A model generated the notes under the pieces. That model saw only the letters and a program-made list of their open reading frames with translations. It did not search any database and was not told where the DNA came from. From contig NZ_BMES01000001.1 in NCBI RefSeq assembly GCF_014636935.1, forward strand, positions 909,383 to 973,382: a stretch of 64,000 nt of DNA. Reading direction: 5' to 3'. The position numbers and the translations under genes are program-made. Each line of letters opens with the position of its first letter. The stretch's first letter is position 1. The DNA comes from Alsobacter metallidurans (lineage in GTDB: Bacteria > Pseudomonadota > Alphaproteobacteria > Rhizobiales > Beijerinckiaceae). This document shows, one piece after another, positions 34,454 to 43,765 of this stretch.

Positions 34454-35683
34454 TTATTCCAGTTCCCCCGCCATAGCCTGCGGCTCCAATTGGGGCCGCA
34501 GGTCCATGCCCGAGGTCCGGATGGTGTGCCGCGCGATCGCGGCCTCCTCGTCGGTCTTCACCACGAGCGCCTTGACGCGGCTGTCGGGGCCCGAGATCAC
34601 CGGACTGCCGGCCCTGTTGGCCTCCGGATCGAACGCGATACCGAGCCATTCGGACCGTTCCAACGCCTTCTCGCGGATGCGCCAGGCGTTCTCGCCGATG
34701 CCGCCCGTGAACACGATCGCGTCGAGGCCGCCCATGGTGGCGGCGAGCGCCCCGATCTCGCGGCGGACCCGGGCCACGAAATACGCGATGGCGTCCCGGG
34801 CCTCGGGCTTGTCCGACGCCTCGAGCCCCCGCATGTCGCTGGAGATCCCGGAGAGTCCCTTCAGGCCGCTCTGGTTGTAGAGCAGGTCTGTCAGCGCGGC
34901 GGCGTCCATGCCGCGATGCGCCATCAGGAAGAGCAGCACGCCTGGATCGAGCTGGCCGCACCGGGTGCCCATCGGCAATCCGTCCAGCGCGGTGAAGCCC
35001 ATCGTGGATGCGACCGAGGCTCCGCCCTGGATGGCGCACATCGAGGCTCCGTTGCCCAGGTGCGATACGACCAGGCGCTTGTCCCACAAGGACGGCGCCG
35101 TTGCGCGCAGCAGGTGCACAACCGACTCGTAGGACAGGCCGTGGAAGCCGTAGCGGCGAATGCCGGCCGCATACAGCTCGCGGGGGAGACCATAGGCCTC
35201 CTCCACGAAGCCGTGGCCGCGGTGGAAGGCGGTGTCGAAGCAGGCGACATGCACGGCGCCCGGGAAGGCCTGCCTGCCGACCCCGATGCCGGCCAGGTTA
35301 TGGGGCTGGTGAAGCGGCGCCAGCGGCTCCAGAAGGCGGAGCCGCTCCAGAACCTCGTCCGTGACCACCACCGGGCCCGAAAAGAACCGCCCGCCATGCA
35401 CCACGCGGTGCCCGACGGCCGCAATCTGGTGATCGGGCAGATGCTCCGAGAGCCAGGCCAGCACCGCGTCCAGCGCCTGCCGGTGGCTGACGGGGCCGCC
35501 ATCCCCCAGCGCCTTCTTCTGCCTGGGCCCGTCGCCCAGCCGCGCCTCGAACCGCGGCTCGCTTTTCAGGCCTTCCGCCTGGCCGCTCGCGAGGCGCAGG
35601 GGCTCGCCCGCGCGCGCCGCGAACGCCGCGAACTTGAGCGAGGACGAGCCCGCGTTGAGCGTGAGCAGGCACGCGCTCATCAT
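34454..35683 (-). CDS. ackA: Acetate kinase (acetate/propionate family kinase)
   Basis: A 409-residue ASKHA-fold kinase. Marks are LTLNAGSSSLKFA at the N-terminus, HVACFDTAFH, VSHLGNGASMCAI, and VFTGGIGENAW near the C-terminus. It makes ATP and acetate (or propionate/butyrate) from the acyl phosphate, in the cytoplasm. The ATG at 35683 overlaps the stop of the phosphotransacetylase gene (ATGA), so the two are coupled and likely work in sequence: acyl-CoA to acyl phosphate to ATP. Last gene of the DUF3141-fabI-pta-ackA operon, consistent with ATP production when oxygen is short. Confidence 0.93.
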   Translation of the reverse strand: MMSACLLTLNAGSSSLKFAAFAARAGEPLRLASGQAEGLKSEPRFEARLGDGPRQKKALGDGGPVSHRQALDAVLAWLSEHLPDHQIAAVGHRVVHGGRFFSGPVVVTDEVLERLRLLEPLAPLHQPHNLAGIGVGRQAFPGAVHVACFDTAFHRGHGFVEEAYGLPRELYAAGIRRYGFHGLSYESVVHLLRATAPSLWDKRLVVSHLGNGASMCAIQGGASVASTMGFTALDGLPMGTRCGQLDPGVLLFLMAHRGMDAAALTDLLYNQSGLKGLSGISSDMRGLEASDKPEARDAIAYFVARVRREIGALAATMGGLDAIVFTGGIGENAWRIREKALERSEWLGIAFDPEANRAGSPVISGPDSRVKALVVKTDEEAAIARHTIRTSGMDLRPQLEPQAMAGELE

Positions 35684-37092
35684 GCGAGCCTGCGCGCCGG
35701 CGCACCCTCGCGGCGGAAGCGCTCGTACAGCAGCGCCAGCGCGCACGAGGCCTTGCGCGCGCGCGCGTCATCCGCGCGCGAGGTGAGCATCACGGGCGCG
35801 CTCGCGCCCAGCACGAGCCCGGCCGCCTCCGCGCGCGCCACAAACGTCAACTCCTTCGCCAGCATGTTGCCGGCTTCGAGGTTGGGGACGATGAGGATGT
35901 CGGCGCGGCCGGCGACCAGGGACGCGATGCCCTTGGTTTGCGCCGCCTCGAGGTCGATGGCGTTGTCCATCGCGAGGGGACCGTCCACGATCGCGCCCTT
36001 GATCTGCCCACGGTCGGCCATCTTGGACAGGATGGCGGCGTCCAGCGTCGATGGGATGTTGACGTTCACGGTCTCCACCGCCGACAGCACGCCGACGCGG
36101 GGCTTTGCGATGCCGCAGGCCTGCGCAAGGTTGATCGCGTTCTGGACGATATCGACCTTGGTGGTCAGATCCGGCGCGATGTTGATGGCCGCGTCCGACA
36201 CGAAAAGCAGTTGCTCGAGGGTTGGAACGTCCAGCACGAAACAGTGGCTGATGCGCCGCTGCGTGCGCAGGCCGCCCTCCTTTTTCACCACCTGGGCGAG
36301 CAGTTCGTCGGAGTGGATGTTGCCCTTCATGATCGCGGCCGCCTCGCCGGCGCGCACCATGGAGACAGCCTTGGCGGCGGCGGCGCGGGAGTCCTTCTCG
36401 GCCACGATCTGGAAGGCCGAAATGTCTTCGCCGATCTCGGCCGCCATGCGCCGGATCGCGGCCTCGTCGCCGATCAAGATCGGCCGGATCAGGCCGCTCC
36501 TGGCCGAAAGCGCCGCCCCTTCGAGCGAATTGCGATCATCCGGGCAAACCACCGCGGTGTTGAGCGGAGGAAGGCCCGCGGCGGCCGCGAAAAGCTTGGC
36601 GAAGTGGTCCTCCTGGTCGACGATGATCTGCGGCAGCGCCCGGCGCGGCGTCGCGATCGAGGCGAGGGGCGTTTCCACCTCGGCGGTTCCCTCGCACACA
36701 AGCCGGCCATCAGCGGTCGCCACAGTCGTCTCGAACACCGCAACGGGGCGCTCTCGCTTGGCCACGCACTTCACCGTGGCGAGCAGCCGGTCGCCCACAT
36801 GCACCCGTGACGGAAAGCGGAAGCTCTGGCTCCGGTACACCGTCCCGGCCCCCGGCAGGATGTTTCCCAGAACTGCGGAAATGAGGGAGCCCACCCAGAG
36901 CGACGGCGCCATGGCGAGGTCTCCCGGCTGGGCGGCCTTTTCCGTCGAAGGCAGCATCAGCGGGTTCGTGTTCCCGGAGGCGTGAGCGAACAGGATCAGG
37001 TCCTGAACGGCGCAGACTCGCTCAACCCTCGCGGTGTCGCCGACCTCGAGCTCGTCCCAGGTCCGGTTGCTGATCGTGTCACGGGCGCTCAT
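35680..37092 (-). CDS. MaoC-like domain fused to phosphate acetyl/butyryltransferase
   Basis: A 470-residue fusion. Residues about 10-150 form a MaoC/R-hydratase-like hot dog (WDELEVGDTARVERVCAVQD, then FRFPSRVHVGDRL); about 165-470 form a PTA/PTB domain (VCPDDRNSLEGAALSARSG, KGNIHSDELLAQVV, AAINIAPDLTTKVDIVQNAI). The transferase part makes acyl phosphate from acyl-CoA for the adjacent kinase. In the hydratase part the usual SGDxNPxH is SGNTNPLM, so both catalytic residues (Asp, His) are replaced and hydration of enoyl-CoA is doubtful. The domain may instead bind acyl-CoA or hold the dimer. Located 43 bp behind fabI. Confidence 0.88.
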   Translation of the reverse strand: MSARDTISNRTWDELEVGDTARVERVCAVQDLILFAHASGNTNPLMLPSTEKAAQPGDLAMAPSLWVGSLISAVLGNILPGAGTVYRSQSFRFPSRVHVGDRLLATVKCVAKRERPVAVFETTVATADGRLVCEGTAEVETPLASIATPRRALPQIIVDQEDHFAKLFAAAAGLPPLNTAVVCPDDRNSLEGAALSARSGLIRPILIGDEAAIRRMAAEIGEDISAFQIVAEKDSRAAAAKAVSMVRAGEAAAIMKGNIHSDELLAQVVKKEGGLRTQRRISHCFVLDVPTLEQLLFVSDAAINIAPDLTTKVDIVQNAINLAQACGIAKPRVGVLSAVETVNVNIPSTLDAAILSKMADRGQIKGAIVDGPLAMDNAIDLEAAQTKGIASLVAGRADILIVPNLEAGNMLAKELTFVARAEAAGLVLGASAPVMLTSRADDARARKASCALALLYERFRREGAPARRLA

Positions 37093-37135
37093 GAGCAGCC
37101 TTTCTGAAATCTGTGAAGCGGCCGGTGGATGGGCG

Positions 37136-37903
37136 TCAGCCCATGATGTGGTAGCCGGCGTCCACGTGGATTGTTTCGCCCGTGATGCTGCGGGCGCCGT
37201 CGCTGGCCAGGAACGCCGCTGTGGCGCCCACGTCTTCGATGCTGGCCAGCCTGCCCATGGGCGATCGCTCGATCGTTGCCTCCAGCATCGCGTCGAACTC
37301 CGCGATGCCGCCGGCCGCCCGGGTCGCCATGGCGCCGGGCGACAGCACGTTCACGCGTACCCCGCTGGGTCCGAGCTCGGAGGCCAGTTCGCGCGCGGTC
37401 GCCTCCAGTGCGGCCTTGACGGGACCCATCATGTTGTAGGTCGAGATCACCTTTTCCGCGCCGTAGTAGCTGACCGTCAGGCAGGATCCGCCGGCGCGCA
37501 TCAAGGGTTCAGCCCTGCGGCAGAGCCGCGCGAAGGAATGGACAGAGACGTCCATTGCCAGGCCAAACCCCTCCGCCGTGGAGTCGATCACGCGGCCATG
37601 GAGATCGTCCCGCGGCGCGTAAGCGATCGAGTGGACCACGACGTCGAGCCGGTCCCACTCCGTCGCGATCTTGTTGAACAACGCGTCTTCGTCGTCCGGC
37701 CTGGCCACGTCGAGCGGCGCGACGATCCGGGCGTCGAGCTTTTCGGCGAGAGGCCGCACATGGGGCTCGGCCTTGGGGTTGAGGTAGGTGATCGCGAGCT
37801 CGGCGCCGGCGGCGCGAAGCGCCGACGCGATGCCCCACGCGATCGACTTGTCGTTCGCGACCCCGATGACCAGGGCCTTGCGGCCGGCGAGCGCATTCGT
37901 CAT
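37136..37903 (-). CDS. fabI: Enoyl-ACP reductase, FabI type
   Basis: A 255-residue short-chain-dehydrogenase-type reductase. The N-terminus RKALVIGVANDKSIAWGIA is the FabI nucleotide site, and the catalytic pair is in YGAEKVISTYNMMGPVKAALEA (Tyr-x6-Lys). It ends GETIHVDAGYHIMG. It reduces enoyl-ACP with NADH in fatty acid synthesis. ATG 37903 has GAGGA 7 nt upstream; a GTG at 37921 overlaps the stop of the DUF3141 gene. Position inside an acyl-CoA/acyl-phosphate operon suggests a special-purpose paralogue rather than the housekeeping copy, which is inference. Confidence 0.9.
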   Translation of the reverse strand: MTNALAGRKALVIGVANDKSIAWGIASALRAAGAELAITYLNPKAEPHVRPLAEKLDARIVAPLDVARPDDEDALFNKIATEWDRLDVVVHSIAYAPRDDLHGRVIDSTAEGFGLAMDVSVHSFARLCRRAEPLMRAGGSCLTVSYYGAEKVISTYNMMGPVKAALEATARELASELGPSGVRVNVLSPGAMATRAAGGIAEFDAMLEATIERSPMGRLASIEDVGATAAFLASDGARSITGETIHVDAGYHIMG

Positions 37904-37917
37904 GGCGGTGTCCTCGC

Positions 37918-40131
37918 TCACGAGGCGGCGGGTTGGCGGTGGACCACCCGGGCCCGGCTCGGTTCGAAGATCGCGGAGATTTCGCCGAGACGGCGCGTCT
38001 CCTCCGCCGTCCTGTCGCGGCTCTCGAAAAGGGCCTTGATGAGCGAGAGGGCGTTGTGGCGTTGCTGCGGGTCGTCGGGCACCAGGTTTGGCAGGGCCTT
38101 CACAGCCCTGCTTTCGTCCAGCGACAGCGTGAGGGCCTGACGCCGAACCGCGTCCTTCAGCCTCTCCCGGCCAATCTTGAGCGCTTTCGGGAGGCTGGCC
38201 GCAATGGCCTTCAGCGTGCTGAACGACCGCTCGTCCGCGCCGCGGTTGGCTCCGCGTGCGACGTAAAGCATGGCCCGCAAGACGGCGTCGACGATGTCGC
38301 CCTCGTCCAAGGTCCTTTCGACCTCGGTCCGCAACGCCTCCGCGTCGCCCCGACGCGAGATGTCGCGCACGATCTGGTGCTTTTCGTCGGCTGGAGCTCC
38401 CTTCAGGCCGACCATGGCCTGCAGGAGGGGATTGCCGTAGGTCGCCAGGAAAACCTGCTCCGTCCAGTTATCCCGGAGCTCGCCCCAGGTTTTTAGCCCG
38501 TTGCTGATCTGCTGGGACATCATGGTCTCGACGTGCCGTAGCGGGTTGTCGTCCCGGACCGGACGGCGGTTGGCGCGCACGGTCTCGGCGGCCTTCTCGA
38601 TCGCGCCGGACATGATGCTGTTGTCCGATATGGCCGAGAACCGAAGGCGATGCGGATGCAAGTCGCGCAGCATCTCGGCGGTCTTCTCCGTCGAGGCCTT
38701 CTGCACGAGAGGGGACAGGAACGTCTGGTAGAGACCCTTGTTGATCTCCGACACGCGCGCGGCCGTGGCGAAACGGGCCTCGTCCTCCGGGCTGTTGACC
38801 CCGAAGGCGCGGATGTCGTCGAGCGATCTCGGCTCCACGGTGAAAAGGTACTTGCCATCAATCAGGTCGGCGCGGGGGGTGTCCGGGCCGGCTTCCGTGA
38901 TCACGGCTTCGTAGAGACCCGGCGGAAGCAGGTCGATCAGCTCGATGCAGGACGTGAACTCGCTGTGTTCCTTTGTCGCCACCTTCCCGGACACGAAGAT
39001 GCCGAGGTGCCCAATGGTCTGGTGCACGCAGTAGACGATGGTTTGGCCGGCGAGGACCACGTCCTCGTCCTTGTCGTAGAGATCGAGCACCCAGCCCAGC
39101 GCTTGTGGCGGCGGGGTGATGTCGTCGCCCCACGAGCAGAACACCACGATGGGGGATCGCACGTTGCGAAGGTCGACCCGCTCGCCGTTCGACGTCACGA
39201 TCCCGCCTTCGCGGAGCTTGTTGCCGACAAAGAGGTTGTCGGCGATCCACTGCATTTCCTGGGCGTTGAGCAGGACGGGCGAGCCCCACCACGTCTCAAA
39301 ATCGAGAAAGCGCTGCGGCTCCGTGTCGATCTTCGCGTAGACGTTGTAGGCCTTCTCCCACAGCGTGTTTTCGGGATGGAGCTGCTCGAAGTTGGCGACG
39401 AGGCTTGCGCCGTCGAACACGCCATGGCCGAGATCGCCGGCCAACGCCGTCATCCACGTGCCGCCGAGCATTCCGCCCAGGTAGCGCAGCGGGTTCTTGC
39501 CGCGAACGCCGGCCCAGTACGACAGCGGAGATCCGGCGAGGATGATCGGACCCGCAAGGTCCGGCTTGATGGCCGCCGTCAGCATGATCTGCCAACCCGC
39601 CTGACAGTTCCCGATCAGGCAGGGCTTGCCGACAGCCTCGGGCTCCAGTTCGCGCACTTTTTCGATGAACCTCGCCTCGGCGACGCAGACGTCCTCGATG
39701 GTTTGGCCTTCGATGGGCTTGGCCGAAAATCCCACGAAGTAGCAGGGGTGCCCGGCCTCCAGCGCGACGCCGATCTCGCTGTCCTGCTTCATGCCGCCAA
39801 TGCCGGGGCCATGCCCGGCCCGGGGATCGAACACGATGAAGGGGCGCTTGCGGTGGTCGACCGAAACGCCCGCCCGTGGCTTGATGCGGATGAGCGCATA
39901 ATTGACGGGCCGCTCGAGCGTGCGGCCGTCCAGAACGATGTCCCCGTCGAAGTTGAGAACGTGAGGGGCGACTTTCTCGGACTGGGCCACAAAGGTGTTG
40001 CCGCGCCTGCGCAGCGTGTCGAGCATCAGCACCGAGCGCTGCAGGGCGTCCGTCCAATAGTCTTCCCAGACAGCGACCGGATTGAAGGGCAAAGCCGGGG
40101 TGGGAGACTTGGGCTCTGTTGCTGAGCTCAT
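37918..40131 (-). CDS. DUF3141 protein, PHA-synthase-like hydrolase fold
   Basis: A 737-residue protein. The first ~430 residues resemble PhaC-type alpha/beta hydrolases: WEDYWTDALQRSVLMLDTLR at the start, nucleophile elbow GNCQAGW with cysteine (Cys 176) as in PHA synthases, acid in FCSWGDDITPPPQALGW and histidine in HQTIGHLGIFVSG. The C-terminal ~300 residues are helical with no known catalytic motif. DUF3141 proteins have no proven function; the residues would allow acyl transfer. It heads the operon with fabI, the phosphotransacetylase fusion and ackA. Confidence 0.85.
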   Translation of the reverse strand: MSSATEPKSPTPALPFNPVAVWEDYWTDALQRSVLMLDTLRRRGNTFVAQSEKVAPHVLNFDGDIVLDGRTLERPVNYALIRIKPRAGVSVDHRKRPFIVFDPRAGHGPGIGGMKQDSEIGVALEAGHPCYFVGFSAKPIEGQTIEDVCVAEARFIEKVRELEPEAVGKPCLIGNCQAGWQIMLTAAIKPDLAGPIILAGSPLSYWAGVRGKNPLRYLGGMLGGTWMTALAGDLGHGVFDGASLVANFEQLHPENTLWEKAYNVYAKIDTEPQRFLDFETWWGSPVLLNAQEMQWIADNLFVGNKLREGGIVTSNGERVDLRNVRSPIVVFCSWGDDITPPPQALGWVLDLYDKDEDVVLAGQTIVYCVHQTIGHLGIFVSGKVATKEHSEFTSCIELIDLLPPGLYEAVITEAGPDTPRADLIDGKYLFTVEPRSLDDIRAFGVNSPEDEARFATAARVSEINKGLYQTFLSPLVQKASTEKTAEMLRDLHPHRLRFSAISDNSIMSGAIEKAAETVRANRRPVRDDNPLRHVETMMSQQISNGLKTWGELRDNWTEQVFLATYGNPLLQAMVGLKGAPADEKHQIVRDISRRGDAEALRTEVERTLDEGDIVDAVLRAMLYVARGANRGADERSFSTLKAIAASLPKALKIGRERLKDAVRRQALTLSLDESRAVKALPNLVPDDPQQRHNALSLIKALFESRDRTAEETRRLGEISAIFEPSRARVVHRQPAAS

Positions 40132-40278
40132 GTACTCGTTCCTTTCGGTGGTTGCAGTCGCCGAGCCCCGTCCCGGGATTGCGGGACATCGCCGAAGCCC
40201 TCTTCCGATGGGGGACGAGTCGGGCGCGCCTGGCGCGGCGGCGAAGTAGCGTTGGCGGGCATCCTAACGCCGGGCTTC

Positions 40279-40294
40279 GAATCAAAACTGATTC
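40279..40294. promoter_or_regulatory. Inverted repeat in divergent region (GAATCA-AAAC-TGATTC)
   Basis: Perfect 6-bp arms with a 4-bp spacer, between the DUF3141 operon (start 40131, minus) and the small gene at 40406 (plus). The half-sites are oriented opposite to an FNR box. Could be an operator for either or both operons. Confidence 0.35.
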
Positions 40295-40405
40295 CGCTCA
40301 GTCCGTTGTTCGGACGATGCGGTAGCTCCGGAGAAGACGGGCCGGGATCGCGCCGCGCCTGTGACCGGCGCCAGAGCGCCGGCAAGCGTGGGACAGGAGA
40401 TCACC

Positions 40406-40912
40406 ATGGCGGCAGCCACATCGCAGGCCAAGAAACATTCAACGCTTGGCGACGAAGTCTTCATGAGCGCGGATGAGCTGCGCAAATACATGGAGAACAT
40501 GTCGATGGCGGAAGCAATGGCGGAAGTGAGCGCCATGGCGAAAGCCGATCAGGCCAAGAACGAACTGATCAAGACCTTGGCCAGTCCGCTGTCGCTGACG
40601 CCCGACGTGATGGAGGGCATCAAGCGGCGGCTCGGGTCCCGGCTGCGCGAGGCAGCAAAGAATGGCGTTTCCGAAATCATGGTGATGCGCTTTCCCAACG
40701 CCCTCTGCTCGGACGGCGGCCGCGCCATCAACAACGCCGAGGAAGGCTGGCCCGAAACGCTGACGGGACGGCCGCGCCAGGCATACGAGATCTGGCGCGA
40801 CAGGCTGCGGCCTGCCGGCTACAAGCTGAAGGCCATGATCATTGAGTGGCCCCAAGGCCTGCCTGGCGATGTCGGCATGTTTCTGAGCTGGTCGGATTCA
40901 AAGGCGCACTGA
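40406..40912 (+). CDS. Conserved-looking cytoplasmic protein, unknown
   Basis: A 168-residue soluble protein from ATG 40406, with AGGAG upstream. The N-terminal half is helical and charged (ADELRKYMENMSMAEAMAEVSAMAKADQ; AKNELIKTLASPLSLTPDVM); the C-terminal half GVSEIMVMRFPNALCSDGGRAINNAEEGWPETLTGRPRQAYEIWRDRLRPAGYKLKAMIIEWPQG looks like a compact alpha/beta piece. No signal or membrane helix. I do not recognise a family. Divergent from the DUF3141-ackA operon. Confidence 0.7.
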   Translation: MAAATSQAKKHSTLGDEVFMSADELRKYMENMSMAEAMAEVSAMAKADQAKNELIKTLASPLSLTPDVMEGIKRRLGSRLREAAKNGVSEIMVMRFPNALCSDGGRAINNAEEGWPETLTGRPRQAYEIWRDRLRPAGYKLKAMIIEWPQGLPGDVGMFLSWSDSKAH

Positions 40913-41225
40913 GCGCCTGCGCCGGCCAGGCCCTGCGCCGTCAAGGTCTGCTGGGCCAAGCGACCGGAAGGTGAGGGGCCGGGGCCAGCCCTCGTTGGCG
41001 GAAACCACGCTCCCGATCGCCGCCAGGCCTCCGGACACAGATCAAGCCGGGCCGCTGGCCCGGATCCGCCCGCACGGGCGCGATTGACGCGCCACAAGGC
41101 GGCAGGCCGATCAAGCAACTTCACTCCTCACCGGAGGGCGTGGTTGCGTTCGCCGCTAAGAATATGCCAGCCGCATGAGCGGGGCAGCCGCCGACCGCGG
41201 AGCTCGCCCTCGTGTCGTGCGCGTC
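40913..41225. other. Noncoding gap, nothing recognised
   Basis: About 310 bp between the convergent small gene and the cytochrome gene. Frames open here on both strands, but none has a ribosome site or recognisable product. No repeat or terminator with a T-run was found. Confidence 0.4.
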
Positions 41226-41708
41226 TCACGGCAGTCCGGGATAACCCTGGTCGGAAAAGGGCGACGCCGAGGGGGTTTGCACCCGGATGAATTCCACTCC
41301 GCCGGACTTGTGGCAGCTGTTGCAGGCGGATGTCAGGTCCGCGTAGGCGGCCTGAAACTTGGAGATGTTCCTGTCCTCCGCGGCCTGGATGATGGCCGCT
41401 ATCGGGTCGTTGATCTTCGCCACCTCTTCGATCGGTATCCCGTGGTAGAGCATGGCCGCGCGGATCAGCGTGTCCTGCAGGCGGACAGCCTCGTGCTTCA
41501 GCAGCGCCCAACTGCCAGTGCGACCCGCGAACCAGACCTTGATATGACGAAGCTGAGCCGACAGCATCACGTCTCCGAGCGACGGCACGGACGGGTCCGC
41601 GTAGCCGCCCGACCGCGGCGCGGCCGGCTCCGAATAGGGGCTGTTCTGCGCCGACGCCGGCGCCATGAAGGCGAGAGCCGCAAGCGAAACAAGGGTAAGA
41701 CCTCTCAT
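41226..41708 (-). CDS. Exported c-type cytochrome, single haem (c'-like)
   Basis: A 160-residue protein from ATG 41708, with GGAGGTGGGCG upstream and a signal peptide ending ASAQ. The mature part is mostly helical and has one haem-binding motif, CNSCH (Cys129, Cys132, His133), near the C-terminus, followed by a conserved-looking GGVEFIRVQTPSASPFSDQGY. C-terminal CxxCH on a helical bundle recalls cytochrome c'. It should sit in the periplasm; partner unknown. A long upstream frame to 41891 is not supported. An FNR-like box lies about 155 bp upstream. Confidence 0.8.
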   Translation of the reverse strand: MRGLTLVSLAALAFMAPASAQNSPYSEPAAPRSGGYADPSVPSLGDVMLSAQLRHIKVWFAGRTGSWALLKHEAVRLQDTLIRAAMLYHGIPIEEVAKINDPIAAIIQAAEDRNISKFQAAYADLTSACNSCHKSGGVEFIRVQTPSASPFSDQGYPGLP

Positions 41709-41856
41709 CGCCCACCTCCATCGGATACAATCAGGTTCTGTCCGCCCGGATCGGGCCGGAGCCGCGTGGATGCCGCCCTGGTCAGCCGTAACGATCTGTC
41801 GGGGATACCCCGGGGCTCGCACGGACTTCAGCCTATACGGCCGCGCCGCGGCTTCA

Positions 41857-41870
41857 TTGTCCTGGATCAA
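41857..41870. promoter_or_regulatory. FNR/FixK-like box before the cytochrome gene
   Basis: On the minus strand it reads TTGATCCAGGACAA, with a perfect TTGAT half and an ACAA half that departs at two bases. Its centre is 155 bp before the cytochrome start, so the leader would be about 110 nt if it is a class II site. Confidence 0.45.
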
Positions 41871-42003
41871 TCGACGTGGGCGTGTGGACACTCGCGGCCG
41901 CTGCGCATTGGCGCTGGCGCACAGTCGCGGCTCGTTCAGCGTTTCCGCAACGCAGGTCGCGAGGCGCGGCTGAGGTGAAACCGTTCATGATCTCGGGAAA
42001 TGC

Positions 42004-42078
<75 letters not shown>

Positions 42079-42197
42079 CAGGGAAGGCGGCTTGCAGCGC
42101 GCGTCCCGGAGCGGCGCTCTCTTGCCACATGGGGGACGGGGGCGCAAGCCGGGGCGGGTCGTTTTTCCCCGCCCCAACCGCATGGCCCCCGGCCGGG

Positions 42198-43436
42198 CTA
42201 CTCGGCCGCGAGCGCCGTGGGGGCGAGACCGGCGCGCGGCAGGCCGAAATGGTCCCAGACTTCCACAAGCGCGGCCGTGAGTTCGGCGATCAGCGCGTCG
42301 TCGTGCAACGGCGTCGGCGTGATTCGCAGCCGCTCCGCGCCGCGCGGCACGGTGGGATAGTTGATCGGCTGGATATAGAGGCCGTGCTGCTCCAGCAGCC
42401 GGTCGGACGCCGCCTTGCACAGCTCCGCGTCGCACACCATCAAGGGCACGATGTGGGTGGGCGTCTCCATCAGGGGCAGGCCCGCCGCCGCAAGCGCCGC
42501 CTTGGTGCGGGCGGCCTGCTGTTGGTGGCGTGCGCGCTCCGCGCCGGACGCCTTGAGGTGACGCACGGAGGCGAGCGCCGCGGCCGCCACGGCCGGCGGC
42601 AGCGTGGTGGTGAAGATGAAGCCCGGCGCGTGCGAGCGCACGGCGTCCACCACGGAGGCCTTGCCGGCGATGTAGCCGCCGAGGCAGCCATAGGCCTTGG
42701 CGAGCGTGCCCTCGATCACGTCGATGCGCGCCATCTCGCCGTCGCGCTCAGCGACGCCCGCGCCGCGCGGCCCGTAGAGGCCCACCGCGTGCACTTCGTC
42801 GATATATGTCATCGCCCCATAGCGCTCGGCGAGGTCGCAGATCTGGCCGATGGGGGCAATGTCGCCGTCCATCGAATAGACGCTCTCGAACACGATCAGC
42901 TTGGGCCGCTCGGGCCCGGCGGCGCGCAGCAGCTCCTCCAGGTGGCCCATGTCGTTGTGGCGGAACACCGCCTTGTCGCAGCCTGCGTTGCGCACGCCCT
43001 CGATCATCGAGTTGTGGTTCAGCGCGTCGGACAGGATCAGGCAGTTCGGGATCAGCCTCGCGATGGTGGCGATGCCGGTGAGGTTGGAGACATAGCCGGA
43101 CGTGAAGACCAGCGCGCCCTGCTTGCCGTGCAGGTCCGCGAGCTCGGCCTCTAGTTGCACCACCGGATGGTGGTTGCCCGAAATGTTGCGCGTGCCGCCC
43201 GCGCCCGCGCCCATGCGCCGGGCGGTGGACGCCATGGCGTCGATCACGTCGGGATGCTGGCCCATTCCCAAGTAGTCGTTAGAACACCAGACCACGACGG
43301 GCTGCGGGCCCGCGGGCGTGTGCCGGATGGCGTGCGGGAAGCGTCCCGCGACGCGCTCGAGATCGGCGAAGACCCGATACCGGTTCTCGCCCTTGAGGGC
43401 GGCGACCGCCCTTTCGAAGAACGCTTCGTAGTTCAT
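42198..43436 (-). CDS. hemA: 5-aminolevulinate synthase
   Basis: A 412-residue PLP enzyme. From ATG 43436 it begins [20 protein letters not shown], the usual ALAS start, and carries [56 protein letters not shown] and [15 protein letters not shown] with the PLP lysine. It joins glycine and succinyl-CoA to make 5-aminolevulinate, the first step of haem synthesis in alphaproteobacteria. Upstream codons to 43565 lack coding character. Divergent from the small gene before murA. The intergenic piece has TTGATCCCC but not a full FNR box. Confidence 0.95.
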   Translation of the reverse strand: MNYEAFFERAVAALKGENRYRVFADLERVAGRFPHAIRHTPAGPQPVVVWCSNDYLGMGQHPDVIDAMASTARRMGAGAGGTRNISGNHHPVVQLEAELADLHGKQGALVFTSGYVSNLTGIATIARLIPNCLILSDALNHNSMIEGVRNAGCDKAVFRHNDMGHLEELLRAAGPERPKLIVFESVYSMDGDIAPIGQICDLAERYGAMTYIDEVHAVGLYGPRGAGVAERDGEMARIDVIEGTLAKAYGCLGGYIAGKASVVDAVRSHAPGFIFTTTLPPAVAAAALASVRHLKASGAERARHQQQAARTKAALAAAGLPLMETPTHIVPLMVCDAELCKAASDRLLEQHGLYIQPINYPTVPRGAERLRITPTPLHDDALIAELTAALVEVWDHFGLPRAGLAPTALAAE

Positions 43437-43597
43437 GCAGCTTCCATCGCACGGGCGCGGGGCCCATTCAATTCGCAGATCGCCGGACCTGCGGGCGCTG
43501 GATTGATCCCCGGATGCGGCCAAAACGGGGCGGCCGGGCGGTTGTCTGGCCCGCGTCGACCGCATAAGGATTTCGGGCGGAAATGGGAGATAGCGCA

Positions 43598-43765
43598 GTG
43601 GCGACAGGCGGATCCGCCGGGGACGAGGCTCGCAAGCAGCGGCTTGCGGCGGCGCTGCGCGACAATCTGAAACGCCGGAAGGCGCAGGCGCGCGCGAGGC
43701 GCGAGCCGACGTCCGACGCCGCTAAGCTGCCCCCCGAGCCGCTTCCGGGCGACGACAAGCCGTGA
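43598..43765 (+). CDS. Small basic conserved-type protein before murA
   Basis: A 55-residue, strongly basic, helical protein ([20 protein letters not shown]). I prefer the GTG at 43598, which has GGGAG 9 nt upstream; an in-frame ATG at 43583 adds five residues without a ribosome site. Short basic frames in this place before murA recur in Rhizobiales, as far as I recall, so it is probably real. Function unknown. Confidence 0.6.
   Translation: MATGGSAGDEARKQRLAAALRDNLKRRKAQARARREPTSDAAKLPPEPLPGDDKP

Noticed and set aside
34445-36985. 846-codon open frame on the plus strand opposite ackA and the phosphotransacetylase fusion
   Set aside because: Antisense to two recognisable enzymes; no family motif and no ribosome site.
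40279-40294. GAATCA-AAAC-TGATTC as an FNR box
   Set aside because: The half-sites point the wrong way (ATCA..TGAT instead of TTGAT..ATCAA); kept only as an unassigned inverted repeat.
43450-43545. TTGATCCCCGGATG upstream of hemA as an FNR/FixK box
   Set aside because: Only the left half matches; the right half has no ATCAA-like sequence.
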